DNA of 26,034 nucleotides from a virus. The notes under the pieces are model-generated. The model did not search any database. It was not told where the DNA came from and worked only from the letters and a program-made list of their open reading frames with translations. Every line of letters starts with the position of its first letter. Positions within the stretch are counted from its first letter, which is position 1. The translations under genes were made by a program, and so were the position numbers. The stretch lies in IMG/VR virus record IMGVR_UViG_3300006101_000057, positions 1 through 26,034 of that record; one strand, 5' to 3'. This document shows, piece by piece, positions 17,535 through 24,986 of this stretch.

Positions 17535-19171
17535 TAGGACTTAGCCTTGCCTTTCGGGGCGACGGTGACGTTGATGGTCGTCTTGCCCTTGAAGCCTGGC
17601 GAGAGTGGGCTGAGGTTGCCGAGCATGCCAGGTGCTTGAGTGCTGTTCGTGACCGTAGACCCGAGGATGGGCAGAGCAGGGATGTAGGGGTTGCCTGGCA
17701 ACTTCGTGATGACGTGGTTAGCGGCGCTCGTAATGGTGTTCACCACCAGAGCGGCGATGTCGTAGATACCGCCAGCCTTATTGCGCTGAAGTTCGTTGTG
17801 GGCCTTGAGGTAATCGGACTCGGGCTGTTTGCCGTACTTCCAGATTTCCAGAGCGCCCAGAACACCTGCCGAGACTGCCGCACCGATGAGGAGGGCTGTG
17901 CCGCCTGCGATGGTTGCGCCGAACGCTTCAGCGATGGTCACACCTACGCCAGCAGCCTTGAACGCCAGCGCACCCGAGAGGGCGGTAGCGATGCCGATGC
18001 CGATTTGACCGACAGCCGCAGGGTGCTTTGCGAGGTAGTCCATTGAGTTTGTCAGCACGTTGGCGGCGTTTGCGACGTAGGGCATGAGTTTCAGACCGAA
18101 CATAGTCGCCGAGTTGATGAGGCGTTGCTCGATAATCTTCATCTGAACGTCGAGTTGCTTCGAGGCCACAGAGAACGCAGACTGGAGACCACCACCAGAT
18201 GCGCCGCCCAGAGCCTTGACGTTGCCAGCCAACGTGCCGATGTGGTTTGCCAAGTCAGTCACCATGCCGACAGAGCCAGGGCCGAACGTTCCCGAGATGA
18301 GGGTGTTCATCGAGGTTCCCGTGCGCTTGGATACCTTCTCAAGATACTCCAGCACGTCCACGAGACCCGTGCCAGGGTGGCGAGCGGTAGTGGCGAGGGT
18401 CTGGGCGTTGATGCCGAGGAGCCCCATAGCCTTAGCGGACTTAGCAGTCGGGCTCTCAATTTTGTTCAGTCCCGTGGCGAGAGCGGTGTAGGACTTGGCG
18501 CTGTCGTATCCAGCCCGAGATGCCACTTCTGAGACTGCGGCGATTTCTGCCAGGTTCACGCCAGCCGCCGCTAGTGCGCCACCGACCTTGCCCGTCAGCG
18601 CCGAGGTGAGGGTGTCGAGCGAGCCGACGTGACGCTTGTTCGCCATCACCATAAGGTCAGAGACCTGAGCGACGCTCATGCCCTTAGCGATCTGCAGGTT
18701 CTCGATGCCAATGAGAGTTTGCGTCGTCGAGGTCACGTCGCCACCCGTGATGACGGCGGTTTCGGCTGCGTCGTTGATGAGTTGCTGCGCATGGGCCTGC
18801 GAGATGCCAGCCTTTGCCGCTTGGAGGTAGGCGCTGGCGATGTTCGATGAGGCGATGCCCGTGGCGTTGGAGATGTTGAGGATGGACTTGCCAGCCTCGT
18901 CAGCCTGCTTGGCGGTGTAGCCTGCCTGGTTCTGGAGTGCGTCGAGCGACTTCTGGAACTCGATGGCCTTGTCTACGCCATAAGCAGTGATGGCTGCGCC
19001 CACTCCGATAACAGCGTCCGAAGCAAGATTAGCGAACTTGTTGAACTTTGCCCCAGCAACGTCCGACGCAGCGCCGAACTTGCCCATCTTGTGTTCGGCC
19101 TCGTCCATCTTCGCCATGTATTCCTTCGTGTCAGCGAGGAGTGTGGCGATAACTGGAGGTAATAGAGGCAT
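17534..19171 (-). CDS. tape measure protein
   Basis: This 545-residue protein has the TP901-type core: LLADTKEYMAKMDEAEHKMGK near the start, then SNIASAYLQAAKAGIS, TGGDVTSTTQTLIGIENL and SGTFGPGSVGMVTDLANHIG. A hydrophobic, Gly/Ala-rich segment follows (about 385-450) that could cross the membrane during DNA entry. Length governs tail length; at about 0.15 nm per residue the tail would be near 80 nm, short for siphoviruses. It lies after the chaperone and gp10-like genes, as in many actinophages. AAGGGAAGCCC precedes the ATG. Confidence 0.93.
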   Translation of the reverse strand: MPLLPPVIATLLADTKEYMAKMDEAEHKMGKFGAASDVAGAKFNKFANLASDAVIGVGAAITAYGVDKAIEFQKSLDALQNQAGYTAKQADEAGKSILNISNATGIASSNIASAYLQAAKAGISQAHAQQLINDAAETAVITGGDVTSTTQTLIGIENLQIAKGMSVAQVSDLMVMANKRHVGSLDTLTSALTGKVGGALAAAGVNLAEIAAVSEVASRAGYDSAKSYTALATGLNKIESPTAKSAKAMGLLGINAQTLATTARHPGTGLVDVLEYLEKVSKRTGTSMNTLISGTFGPGSVGMVTDLANHIGTLAGNVKALGGASGGGLQSAFSVASKQLDVQMKIIEQRLINSATMFGLKLMPYVANAANVLTNSMDYLAKHPAAVGQIGIGIATALSGALAFKAAGVGVTIAEAFGATIAGGTALLIGAAVSAGVLGALEIWKYGKQPESDYLKAHNELQRNKAGGIYDIAALVVNTITSAANHVITKLPGNPYIPALPILGSTVTNSTQAPGMLGNLSPLSPGFKGKTTINVTVAPKGKAKS

Positions 19172-19180
19172 GGGCTTCCC

Positions 19181-19630
19181 TTAGAGTTGTTGTGCTGATC
19201 CGATGAGCGATGCGTAGAGACGAGTTAGTTCGTTTTTGGAATCTTCGAGTCCTGGTCGCATGTACGGGAACGAGCGAGTGGTGTAGTAGGGGAAGTGACC
19301 TGTCCCCGTGTAGCCGAGTTCCACTCTGCGCCCGTAGACCGTTGTGGGGCCTGTTTCTGAGACCCAGAACGAGCCCTGCTTGTAGACCTTAGAGACTCGG
19401 ATGGAGTTCTGTAGTTGTCCCGTGCGACGAGTGGGGATGGGCCAAGCGTCCGAGCGCCATGAGTCAGTGGCCTGCGCTTCCTTGCCACCGATGAACTGTT
19501 TGCGAGCGTTGCCAGCGATGACCTCACCGCCCTGACGGACGAAGCGTTGCGCCGCATCGCCGACGGCTTTCTTGTCCATGCGAAGTGCGTCGAGGAATCC
19601 CCCGTCATTGACCTCGATGCCGTTAGCCAT
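19181..19630 (-). CDS. HK97 gp10-like tail/neck protein
   Basis: This 149-residue protein has VGDAAQRFVRQGGEVIAGNARKQF near 22-45, then PTRRTGQLQNSIRV (about 66-79), and the end HFPYYTTRSFPYMRPGLEDSKNEL, a pattern of the gp10-like family that closes the head-tail joint (R-T-G-xL-xxSI and a final YMRPGL). The ATG overlaps the frameshifted chaperone by 8 bases. The position between chaperone and tape measure is unusual; gp10 homologues normally lie beside the connectors. It could have another tail function with the same fold. Confidence 0.7.
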   Translation of the reverse strand: MANGIEVNDGGFLDALRMDKKAVGDAAQRFVRQGGEVIAGNARKQFIGGKEAQATDSWRSDAWPIPTRRTGQLQNSIRVSKVYKQGSFWVSETGPTTVYGRRVELGYTGTGHFPYYTTRSFPYMRPGLEDSKNELTRLYASLIGSAQQL

Positions 19631-20212
19631 TCTGGGCTTCCTGTTCTATGCGAGCAATAGCGAGGAGCCAGTCTGTGACCTGCCGAGGCTGTTTGAGGAA
19701 GTCCTCGTGACTGCCGCCGTAGGTCTTGCGGAACCGATGCTCACGATAGAGGGCGAGCAGTTCAGCGTCTACCTCGGTGGACTTGCCTTCGAGGGCGGCC
19801 TTGAGTTTGCTCAGTCGGCGGTAGGGACTAAAGGGTCTATCGCTGGCTCCGTGTCCACGCTAGATCCGTTGAACTCGATGGCACACGCCTCAGAGAGTGC
19901 GTCGAACGTTGCTTTAGGCAGGTCTAACGCACTCTCCAGCGTGGGCAGTTCGCCCAGCGTCCACTGCTTCACCAGACCCACGATGAGTTGCGCCTGATAG
20001 CCGTCGAGGTTCGCCTGGTCGTCCTCGGAGATGTCGGCGAAGATGCCCCACGTCTTGGGGTCTTTGTCGTCGAAGCCGAGGATGGCAAGTTTCGCAGCCG
20101 TGCCAGCCGCCTTCATGTACGCACGAGAGATGGCCCGAGTGGTTCGCTCGGTGATTTCTTCACGGGCGCAGATGACTGCTGACTGGTTGTTTGGTAGTTG
20201 GACGATAGGCAT
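19623..20212 (-). CDS. tail assembly chaperone, long form by -1 frameshift
   Basis: Reading from 20212, ribosomes that slip back one base at CCCTTTA (19829-19835) continue in the -1 frame for 68 more codons. The product has 196 residues: 128 in frame 0, then an extension with SPYRRLSKLKAALEG, RFRKTYGGSHEDFLKQP and TDWLLAIARIEQEAQNG. The long form corresponds to lambda gpGT, which binds the tape measure and tube subunits. The extension ends in an ATGGCTAA overlap with the gp10-like gene, so frame -1 is used right up to the next gene. The frame-0 codons CCT TTA fit the X_XXY_YYZ rule exactly. Confidence 0.8.
19811..20212 (-). CDS. tail assembly chaperone, short form (gpG-like)
   Basis: This 133-residue protein has MPIVQLPNNQSAVICARE at the start, then AAGTAAKLAILGFDDKDPKTWG and DEANLD-like acidic turns (SEDDQANLDGYQAQ), ending SSVDTEPAIDPLVPTAD. 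The upstream gene is the tail tube and downstream is the frameshift extension, the standard order. AAAGGGGAAAC precedes the ATG. It is the product when no slip occurs. Confidence 0.8.
   Translation of the reverse strand: MPIVQLPNNQSAVICAREEITERTTRAISRAYMKAAGTAAKLAILGFDDKDPKTWGIFADISEDDQANLDGYQAQLIVGLVKQWTLGELPTLESALDLPKATFDALSEACAIEFNGSSVDTEPAIDPLVPTAD
19829..19835 (-). promoter_or_regulatory. -1 ribosomal slippery site CCCTTTA
   Basis: Zero-frame codons GAC CCT TTA hold the heptamer C_CCT_TTA. After a -1 slip both tRNAs re-pair on CCC TTT. It lies 15 bases before the frame-0 stop TGA (19811-19813). Confidence 0.75.
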
Positions 20213-20230
20213 GTTTCCCCTTTGGTGTTA

Positions 20231-21244
20231 TTAGTACGAGCCAGATACGCCGTTGATGATAGTCGCCTGAATAGGTGAGTATCCCGTCGTTGAGTCCGTT
20301 TGGTTGGCGTTGGCGGTGAACTCAACTTCGAGTTCCGTGAACTCCTTGCCACGGGTGCGTTTGATGTTCATAATCTGAGCAGCCGACATGGTGAACGAAA
20401 CCGAGTGGTTGGTGCTGGAGGTCTGGTCGTTGGGGTCGGTCAGCGTGACGACGATGGCCTCGGGCGAACGGGTCAGACCGTAGGCTCCTGAGCCCGTCGA
20501 GAACACGTCTGAGGTGCTGTTGATGACGAACGTGAACTTACCCGTGACCTCGATGGGCCCAGCGAACAGGTTGTAGGGAGCCTGAGTGCCGAGGGTGAAG
20601 ATGGCCTGCGTCTTGCGGTTGATGGTGATTTCGCCCGTCGAGACGTTGCTGTAGGTCGTGCCGCCGATGGTGACGACAGTGTTCCAAGCAGGAATCAGGT
20701 GTTCCGTCGAGAGGCTCTGGGTGGCGAACACCGTGGGAGCCGAGGTGTAGGAGACATAGGGGTTGCCCAGGTACTTGATGGTCGCCTCGGCAGCAGCGTC
20801 AGCGCCGAAGGTGATGCCCAGTGAGTCGGCCTGTGCGCCCGAGACGGTGAAGTAGTTCGCACCGTCGAAGTCGAGGATTGAGTAGGTGGGGGGCTGTGAG
20901 CCCGTAGCGGCGTTGTTCAAAACCTTGATGGCGTGGGTGTAGGGGCCTGAGCCAGTCTTGGTGTCTGAGCCACCGAGGATGGAGCGCACCAGAACGGGGA
21001 AGGTGTCAGCGAACAGGTAGGACTTGAACTCGAACTCGTCGTGACGAACACCCTGCACCTGGTCGTAGACCGTCGTGGGAGATCCACGAAGCGCTTCGTC
21101 TCGCAGGAACATCTGGTTCGGCGTAATCTGCGGCGACGTGACGGGGAGCCAGTAGGCCGTGCCAGTCGTCGGGAGCGTTCCCTCGGTGGTCTCGATGACC
21201 ATTCCGAGGTACGAGTTGGCTGTGAGGAAGGCGTTGTTTGCCAT
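20231..21244 (-). CDS. major tail tube protein
   Basis: This 337-residue protein starts after CTAAGGAAC. The N-terminus FLTANSYLGMVIETTEGTLP and ITPNQMFLRDEALRGSPT resemble siphophage tail tube proteins, whose first strand pair and loop join neighbouring subunits. The middle is beta-rich with NYFTVSGAQADSLGITFG and TTYSNVSTGEITINRKTQ. The C-terminus carries the helix and strand RGKEFTELEVEFTANA. It is longer than the common tube (about 200-250), so an outer domain may be inserted. It directly precedes the chaperone gene. Confidence 0.85.
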   Translation of the reverse strand: MANNAFLTANSYLGMVIETTEGTLPTTGTAYWLPVTSPQITPNQMFLRDEALRGSPTTVYDQVQGVRHDEFEFKSYLFADTFPVLVRSILGGSDTKTGSGPYTHAIKVLNNAATGSQPPTYSILDFDGANYFTVSGAQADSLGITFGADAAAEATIKYLGNPYVSYTSAPTVFATQSLSTEHLIPAWNTVVTIGGTTYSNVSTGEITINRKTQAIFTLGTQAPYNLFAGPIEVTGKFTFVINSTSDVFSTGSGAYGLTRSPEAIVVTLTDPNDQTSSTNHSVSFTMSAAQIMNIKRTRGKEFTELEVEFTANANQTDSTTGYSPIQATIINGVSGSY

Positions 21245-21253
21245 GTCTGTTCC

Positions 21254-21472
21254 TTAGTTGGTGGTGGTTGGGTCGGTGGTCGGTGTTGCGTCCGCTACAG
21301 GGGCTTCTGGGGCCGTCTGCGTGGCTTGTGGCGCAGGTGCTGAAGCAGTCCAGCGTCCGTCACCTGGGTCAGTTGCCAGGGTGGTGACGTTGGGGACTGC
21401 GACGAGGACGTTCCCCTCTGCGTCGAACAGGTTGGGGTAGATGCGCTCTTGGCTGTCGGTGAAGGTGAACAT
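21254..21472 (-). CDS. small protein before the tail tube
   Basis: This 72-residue protein starts at the ATG at 21472 (MFTFTDSQERIYPNLFDA), after CTAAGGACACCT; a longer frame would overlap the previous gene and is rejected. The first part has short strands with NVLVAVPNVTTLATDPGD, and the second half (about 40-72) is Ala/Pro/Thr-rich and probably disordered. A decoration or tail-tube helper role is possible but unproven. Confidence 0.55.
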   Translation of the reverse strand: MFTFTDSQERIYPNLFDAEGNVLVAVPNVTTLATDPGDGRWTASAPAPQATQTAPEAPVADATPTTDPTTTN

Positions 21473-21480
21473 AGGTGTCC

Positions 21481-22008
21481 TTAGGAGATGTACGAGTTGG
21501 AGTTGGTGATTTCGATGATGCGAACACGAACCGACGAGACTACCTGCGTAGCACTCGCTGATCCGTTGATTTGGCGTGGGTAGTACGCCGTGACCTCGAT
21601 GTCTGTGCCACCGTTGGTCGCTCCCTCTCCCCACTGGAAGATAGGGCCGTTGCCGCCGCAGTTCTTCGACGCACGGATGGCGTTCGTGAACGAGTCGAGG
21701 AAGGTCTCAGCGTCTACGCCAGCGTCCTCGGTCTTGCGCTTGTTGGAACGGAAGATGCAGGTGAACACCACCTCGTAGGTGATTTCCTTGCCGCCGCCCG
21801 TGGCTCCCGTCAGTTCGATGCGCTTCTCGCTCTGCGTCTCGATGTAGGGGTAGACGATGCAGCCCTGCTGGTGTCCTGGGTCTTGTCCCTCGTAGAAGTC
21901 GCCCTCGGGGGTGAACTTCGCTGGGAAGTTCTTGACCTCTGACAGATAGGTGATGCCAGCGTTGTTGAGGTAGTCGATGAACTGCGCTCGGACTGTTGTG
22001 CGGCTCAT
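21481..22008 (-). CDS. neck or tail-terminator-like protein
   Basis: This 175-residue protein has AQFIDYLNNAGITYLSEVKNFP near the N-terminus, then GCIVYPYIETQSEKRIELTG, GGKEITYEVVFTCIFRS and DAETFLDSFTNAIRAS. The last region is beta-rich with VRVRIIEITNSNSYIS. Alpha/beta arrangement and position just downstream of the connector suit a tail terminator such as gpU. ATGA overlaps the connector stop. Confidence 0.6.
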   Translation of the reverse strand: MSRTTVRAQFIDYLNNAGITYLSEVKNFPAKFTPEGDFYEGQDPGHQQGCIVYPYIETQSEKRIELTGATGGGKEITYEVVFTCIFRSNKRKTEDAGVDAETFLDSFTNAIRASKNCGGNGPIFQWGEGATNGGTDIEVTAYYPRQINGSASATQVVSSVRVRIIEITNSNSYIS

Positions 22009-22916
22009 TGACGACCACCGATGACCTTGAACGGTTCGAGCATGTCGTAGGCTCGCATCTCGTCGGTCATCGAGGACTGCTCACGGCTTGAGACTGCGCC
22101 TGGCTCGCCGATTTCGTTGATGACCAGACCGCCCTGCCCACGTTCCTTAATCATCGCTACGACGAAGTGGATGACGGCCTGCTTGACTGCGGCAGGCATG
22201 GTCGAGACGTTCACGCCTGCGCCGTGGTTGTATTTCGTCGGCGAGGTCAGGACGATGCTCGTGCCGCTCACCTCTGAGACGGTGACGTACTCGTCGTTCA
22301 TGCCGTCCCAGATAGTGAAGTTCATGCCAGGGTAGATGCCCGTAGCGTCGTTCACGACGAGCGTGGTCGAGCCTGCGGTGGTCGAGGTCGAGGTGAACGA
22401 GTTGAACCAGCCGTTGATGTAGGTGTATTGACACCACATGTTCGTCTGGTATCCCCAGCGTCCACCAGCGATGCCGAGGTTGCCGAAGTAGAGCCCGAGC
22501 GTCGAGGGGGCGGTGAGGGTGAACTGGTCACGGTCGATGGCGACGTTGGACGAACTGAGGGTGATGTCGCTCAGGCCGTCACCAGGCCCCCAGCCGACTT
22601 GGATGTCGGTGACTGCGAGGATTGGTGAGAACGAGGGGGTGAACACGAGGTTCCCGTCACGGTTCGGGCGATACCAGCCGTTCTCGGTGTTCGAGGTGGC
22701 GTTCAGTGTGCCGAGTTTGCCGTAGCAGTAGGTGTCGGCCTTTGACGAGGCTCGCACGATGGTCTCTTGGAGCGCACGGTCTTGGGCCACCTGAGAGGCG
22801 TTCTCGATGAGGTTGCTGAAGTCGATGGCTGCCGCCGTGGCGGAGAACTTGACTTCGTTGAGGGAGACGTATGGCTCGACGATGCCTTCGGTGCTGAAGA
22901 ACGGGGCGATGACCAT
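22005..22916 (-). CDS. head-tail connector/adaptor-like protein
   Basis: This 303-residue protein has helices with PYVSLNEVKFSATAAAIDFS and QETIVRASSKADTYCYGKLG in the first 75 residues, as in gp6-like adaptors. A central beta insertion follows (FTIWDGMNDEYVTVSEVSGT, about 195-215), and VKQAVIHFVVAMIKERGQGG lies near the C-terminus. The inserted domain makes it longer than the usual adaptor (about 110-150). It directly follows the zinc-ribbon protein with GAGGAAGCC before the ATG. Confidence 0.65.
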   Translation of the reverse strand: MVIAPFFSTEGIVEPYVSLNEVKFSATAAAIDFSNLIENASQVAQDRALQETIVRASSKADTYCYGKLGTLNATSNTENGWYRPNRDGNLVFTPSFSPILAVTDIQVGWGPGDGLSDITLSSSNVAIDRDQFTLTAPSTLGLYFGNLGIAGGRWGYQTNMWCQYTYINGWFNSFTSTSTTAGSTTLVVNDATGIYPGMNFTIWDGMNDEYVTVSEVSGTSIVLTSPTKYNHGAGVNVSTMPAAVKQAVIHFVVAMIKERGQGGLVINEIGEPGAVSSREQSSMTDEMRAYDMLEPFKVIGGRQ

Positions 22917-23174
22917 CTAGGCTTCCTCTAAGTTCGTGCCGTCGCATTTGCCGCAACGGTCTTTGATGAGTGCGTTGAAGCCACAGTCGAGGCACTTGAA
23001 GCCCTGACGGACGTGGCTGAAGTTCGTTCCTGCGACAGCGAAGTCGCCCGACTTGACGAGCATCCGTGCTGTCTCGCCCTCGACGTGGAACGTGCCGTCT
23101 TTCTGGCGTTGGATTACTGCACCGTCATTGACGGTCACTTCTTTGAGGCCTCTGTCTGAGCCGACGAGTTTCAT
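22917..23174 (-). CDS. zinc-ribbon protein after the capsid
   Basis: This 85-residue protein starts at the ATG at 23174, behind AAAGGAGAAAAC; a GTG-type start further upstream would run into a hairpin region. The N-terminal half is beta-rich (KEVTVNDGAVIQRQKDGTFH, ETARMLVKSGDFAVAG), and the C-terminus has CLDC (61-64) and CGKC (74-77), a compact ribbon. The position after the capsid suggests a decoration or connector part. Confidence 0.6.
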   Translation of the reverse strand: MKLVGSDRGLKEVTVNDGAVIQRQKDGTFHVEGETARMLVKSGDFAVAGTNFSHVRQGFKCLDCGFNALIKDRCGKCDGTNLEEA

Positions 23175-23204
23175 GTTTTCTCCTTTCGAGGAGGGGAGCA
23201 AGGC

Positions 23205-23235
23205 GGCGGAGGAAAGGGGAGGAAACCCCACCGCC
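23205..23235. other. nested inverted repeat in the capsid 3' gap
   Basis: GGCGG/CCGCC encloses GGGG/CCCC with A/G-rich internal loops. It lies in the 130-base gap between capsid and zinc-ribbon genes. It could be an RNA structure ahead of the next ribosome site. The pairing is sequence-based only. Confidence 0.4.
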
Positions 23236-23251
23236 CTGCTCAACCCTCGGT

Positions 23252-23291
23252 GCTAGTCCCCTGCGGCGCTCAGCCTGTCCAGGGGACTAGC
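23252..23291 (-). terminator. 11-base-stem hairpin after the major capsid gene
   Basis: GCTAGTCCCCT pairs with AGGGGACTAGC around an 18-base loop. It lies 14 bases beyond the capsid stop. No U-run follows, so it may be a partial terminator or a shield against 3' decay that raises capsid mRNA over downstream genes. Confidence 0.6.
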
Positions 23292-23304
23292 GATGGGTGG
23301 GTTA

Positions 23305-24966
23305 TCAGCCCGTGATACCCGTGATGATTCCCGACCAGGCTGGCGCACGGAAAGCGAGCGAGCCGTAGGTGTAGGAACTGATGTCGTAGGTGAAGCCGAT
23401 CTGAGGCCACTCGATAATCATCGAGTCTACGACGTTGTGGACTTCGACGGTCTGCGACACGCCAGAGTCAGGGAAAGGCAACTGCTTCTGGTGGATGACC
23501 ATCGTGCCTTGTGGGATGAAGCGGTGCGTGACCAAATCGAGCATGGTTCCCGTCGCTTCGTTTGCAACGCCCGTCACCATCGCACCGATGCTCACGCCGT
23601 CGGAACCCGTGGCGTAGTTGAAGCGGTAGGAGGTGCTGGAGACAGCCGTGGACTGCAGGGCCTTCGAGAGCGCACGGCGAACCGAGGCGCTGGTGAAGAT
23701 GACTTCAGGGTCAGCCATCGTGCTGTTGTAGAGGCTCACGAGAGCGTCCTGCACGAAGCCAGCAGGCTCGCTCTGTGACGACACGGTGTTGTTGAACTGA
23801 GCCTGGTAGCCACCAGACTGAGCGATGGTGCTGATGAAGCCGTCGTAGCCTGAGCCCGAGTTAGCGCCAGCAGCGTAGGCGTTGTATGAGCCGTCAGCAG
23901 CAGGAACGCCAGCAGCGTAGGTTGCGAAGGCAAGGCCCGTCACACCCGAGGCGAGCGACACCGTTGAAGCACGGTAGACGGTCGAACCGACGGTGACGTA
24001 GATGTTCACAGCAACAGCGCCGTAAGGAGCAGTTCCCGTCCAAGTGACCTTTGCACCAGTTCCAGCGCAGGTGATGGTTCCAGCCGAAACAGGCAGGGTC
24101 TCACCGTAAGCCGAGGACAACGTGACCTGCACAGTACCCGTGCCAGAGGCAGGGAGACCTGAACCCGTCGAGTCCACAGCACCAGTGGCGGTGCCGAGGC
24201 CCGTGGTGGGCAGAGCGGTCGAAACAGCGTTCATCATGTTGCGCTCTTCGGCGAGGAAGTGCGACCAGATGAGAGCCGTGTGTGACAACTGACGAAGGTC
24301 GGTGTAGCCCTGTCCAGCGAAGGAAGCCTGGAGCGAAACGCTGTCAGACAGACCCTGCTCGACGAACGACTTGACAATCTTGTCGGCTGCGTAGGTGATC
24401 TTGGTAGGACGGTTCAGCGAAACGCCACCGAACGAAGTCGAAGCCGAGGTCGAGGAGAAGAACGACGAGGTTTGACCCACGCCACCAACGCCTGCGTTCG
24501 ACAGACCCGTGATGCGGCGGAACTCCAGAGCCTGGCCCTGAGCCTTGATACGGGCGATGCTGTTGCGAAGGTACAGTTCCTTCGGGATGAGCAACGACAG
24601 AACAGGGTCGAGGTCGTAAGGTACGAGACCCGAGACGCCCGAGATGCTGCTGTTCAGAGGGCTGGTCAGCGTCAAGTCCTTCTGCAAGTCGGCGAGGCCG
24701 TCGAGCGAGGACTGAACGGCGGCCAACTGGTCGCCTGAAACAGCCTTAGTGATTTCGTTGGTCAGTTCAGCGACACGGTTGGCGGTCGAGACTGACTTGT
24801 TGATGCCACGCTGTGGGTCGAAGGAGATTTCTCCACGACGGTGAGCAGCGAGGGTGTTGGACTGGACGGTGCTAAGGGCTGACTTGTAAGCCTCAAAGCG
24901 CTTGACCTGCTCGTCGGCTGGGAGGCCTGAGAACATCTGGTCAAGGGAGGGAGCGGCGAGTGCCAT
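23305..24966 (-). CDS. HK97-type major capsid protein with an inserted domain
   Basis: This 553-residue protein starts after AAAGGAACC. Residues 1-105 are helical and charged, like a delta/scaffold region. The HK97-type core begins with GLVPYDLDPVLSLLIPKELYLRNSI (about 113-137) and continues with KIVKSFVEQGLSDSVSLQA. Residues about 252-360 are Gly/Thr/Val/Ala-rich, with SAYGETLPVSAGTITC and VAVNIYVTVGSTVY, and look like an inserted Ig/Big-like beta domain. The core then resumes with FISTIAQSGGYQAQFNNT and ADPEVIFTSASVRRALSKAL to LAFRAPAW. Usual size without the insert is about 400. It is followed by a strong hairpin. Confidence 0.85.
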   Translation of the reverse strand: MALAAPSLDQMFSGLPADEQVKRFEAYKSALSTVQSNTLAAHRRGEISFDPQRGINKSVSTANRVAELTNEITKAVSGDQLAAVQSSLDGLADLQKDLTLTSPLNSSISGVSGLVPYDLDPVLSLLIPKELYLRNSIARIKAQGQALEFRRITGLSNAGVGGVGQTSSFFSSTSASTSFGGVSLNRPTKITYAADKIVKSFVEQGLSDSVSLQASFAGQGYTDLRQLSHTALIWSHFLAEERNMMNAVSTALPTTGLGTATGAVDSTGSGLPASGTGTVQVTLSSAYGETLPVSAGTITCAGTGAKVTWTGTAPYGAVAVNIYVTVGSTVYRASTVSLASGVTGLAFATYAAGVPAADGSYNAYAAGANSGSGYDGFISTIAQSGGYQAQFNNTVSSQSEPAGFVQDALVSLYNSTMADPEVIFTSASVRRALSKALQSTAVSSTSYRFNYATGSDGVSIGAMVTGVANEATGTMLDLVTHRFIPQGTMVIHQKQLPFPDSGVSQTVEVHNVVDSMIIEWPQIGFTYDISSYTYGSLAFRAPAWSGIITGITG

Positions 24967-24986
24967 TCTGGTTCCTTTGGTTGTAG

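Noticed and set aside
18125-18532. Plus-strand frame opposite the tape measure
   Set aside because: Shadow frame without Shine-Dalgarno inside a confident tape measure gene.
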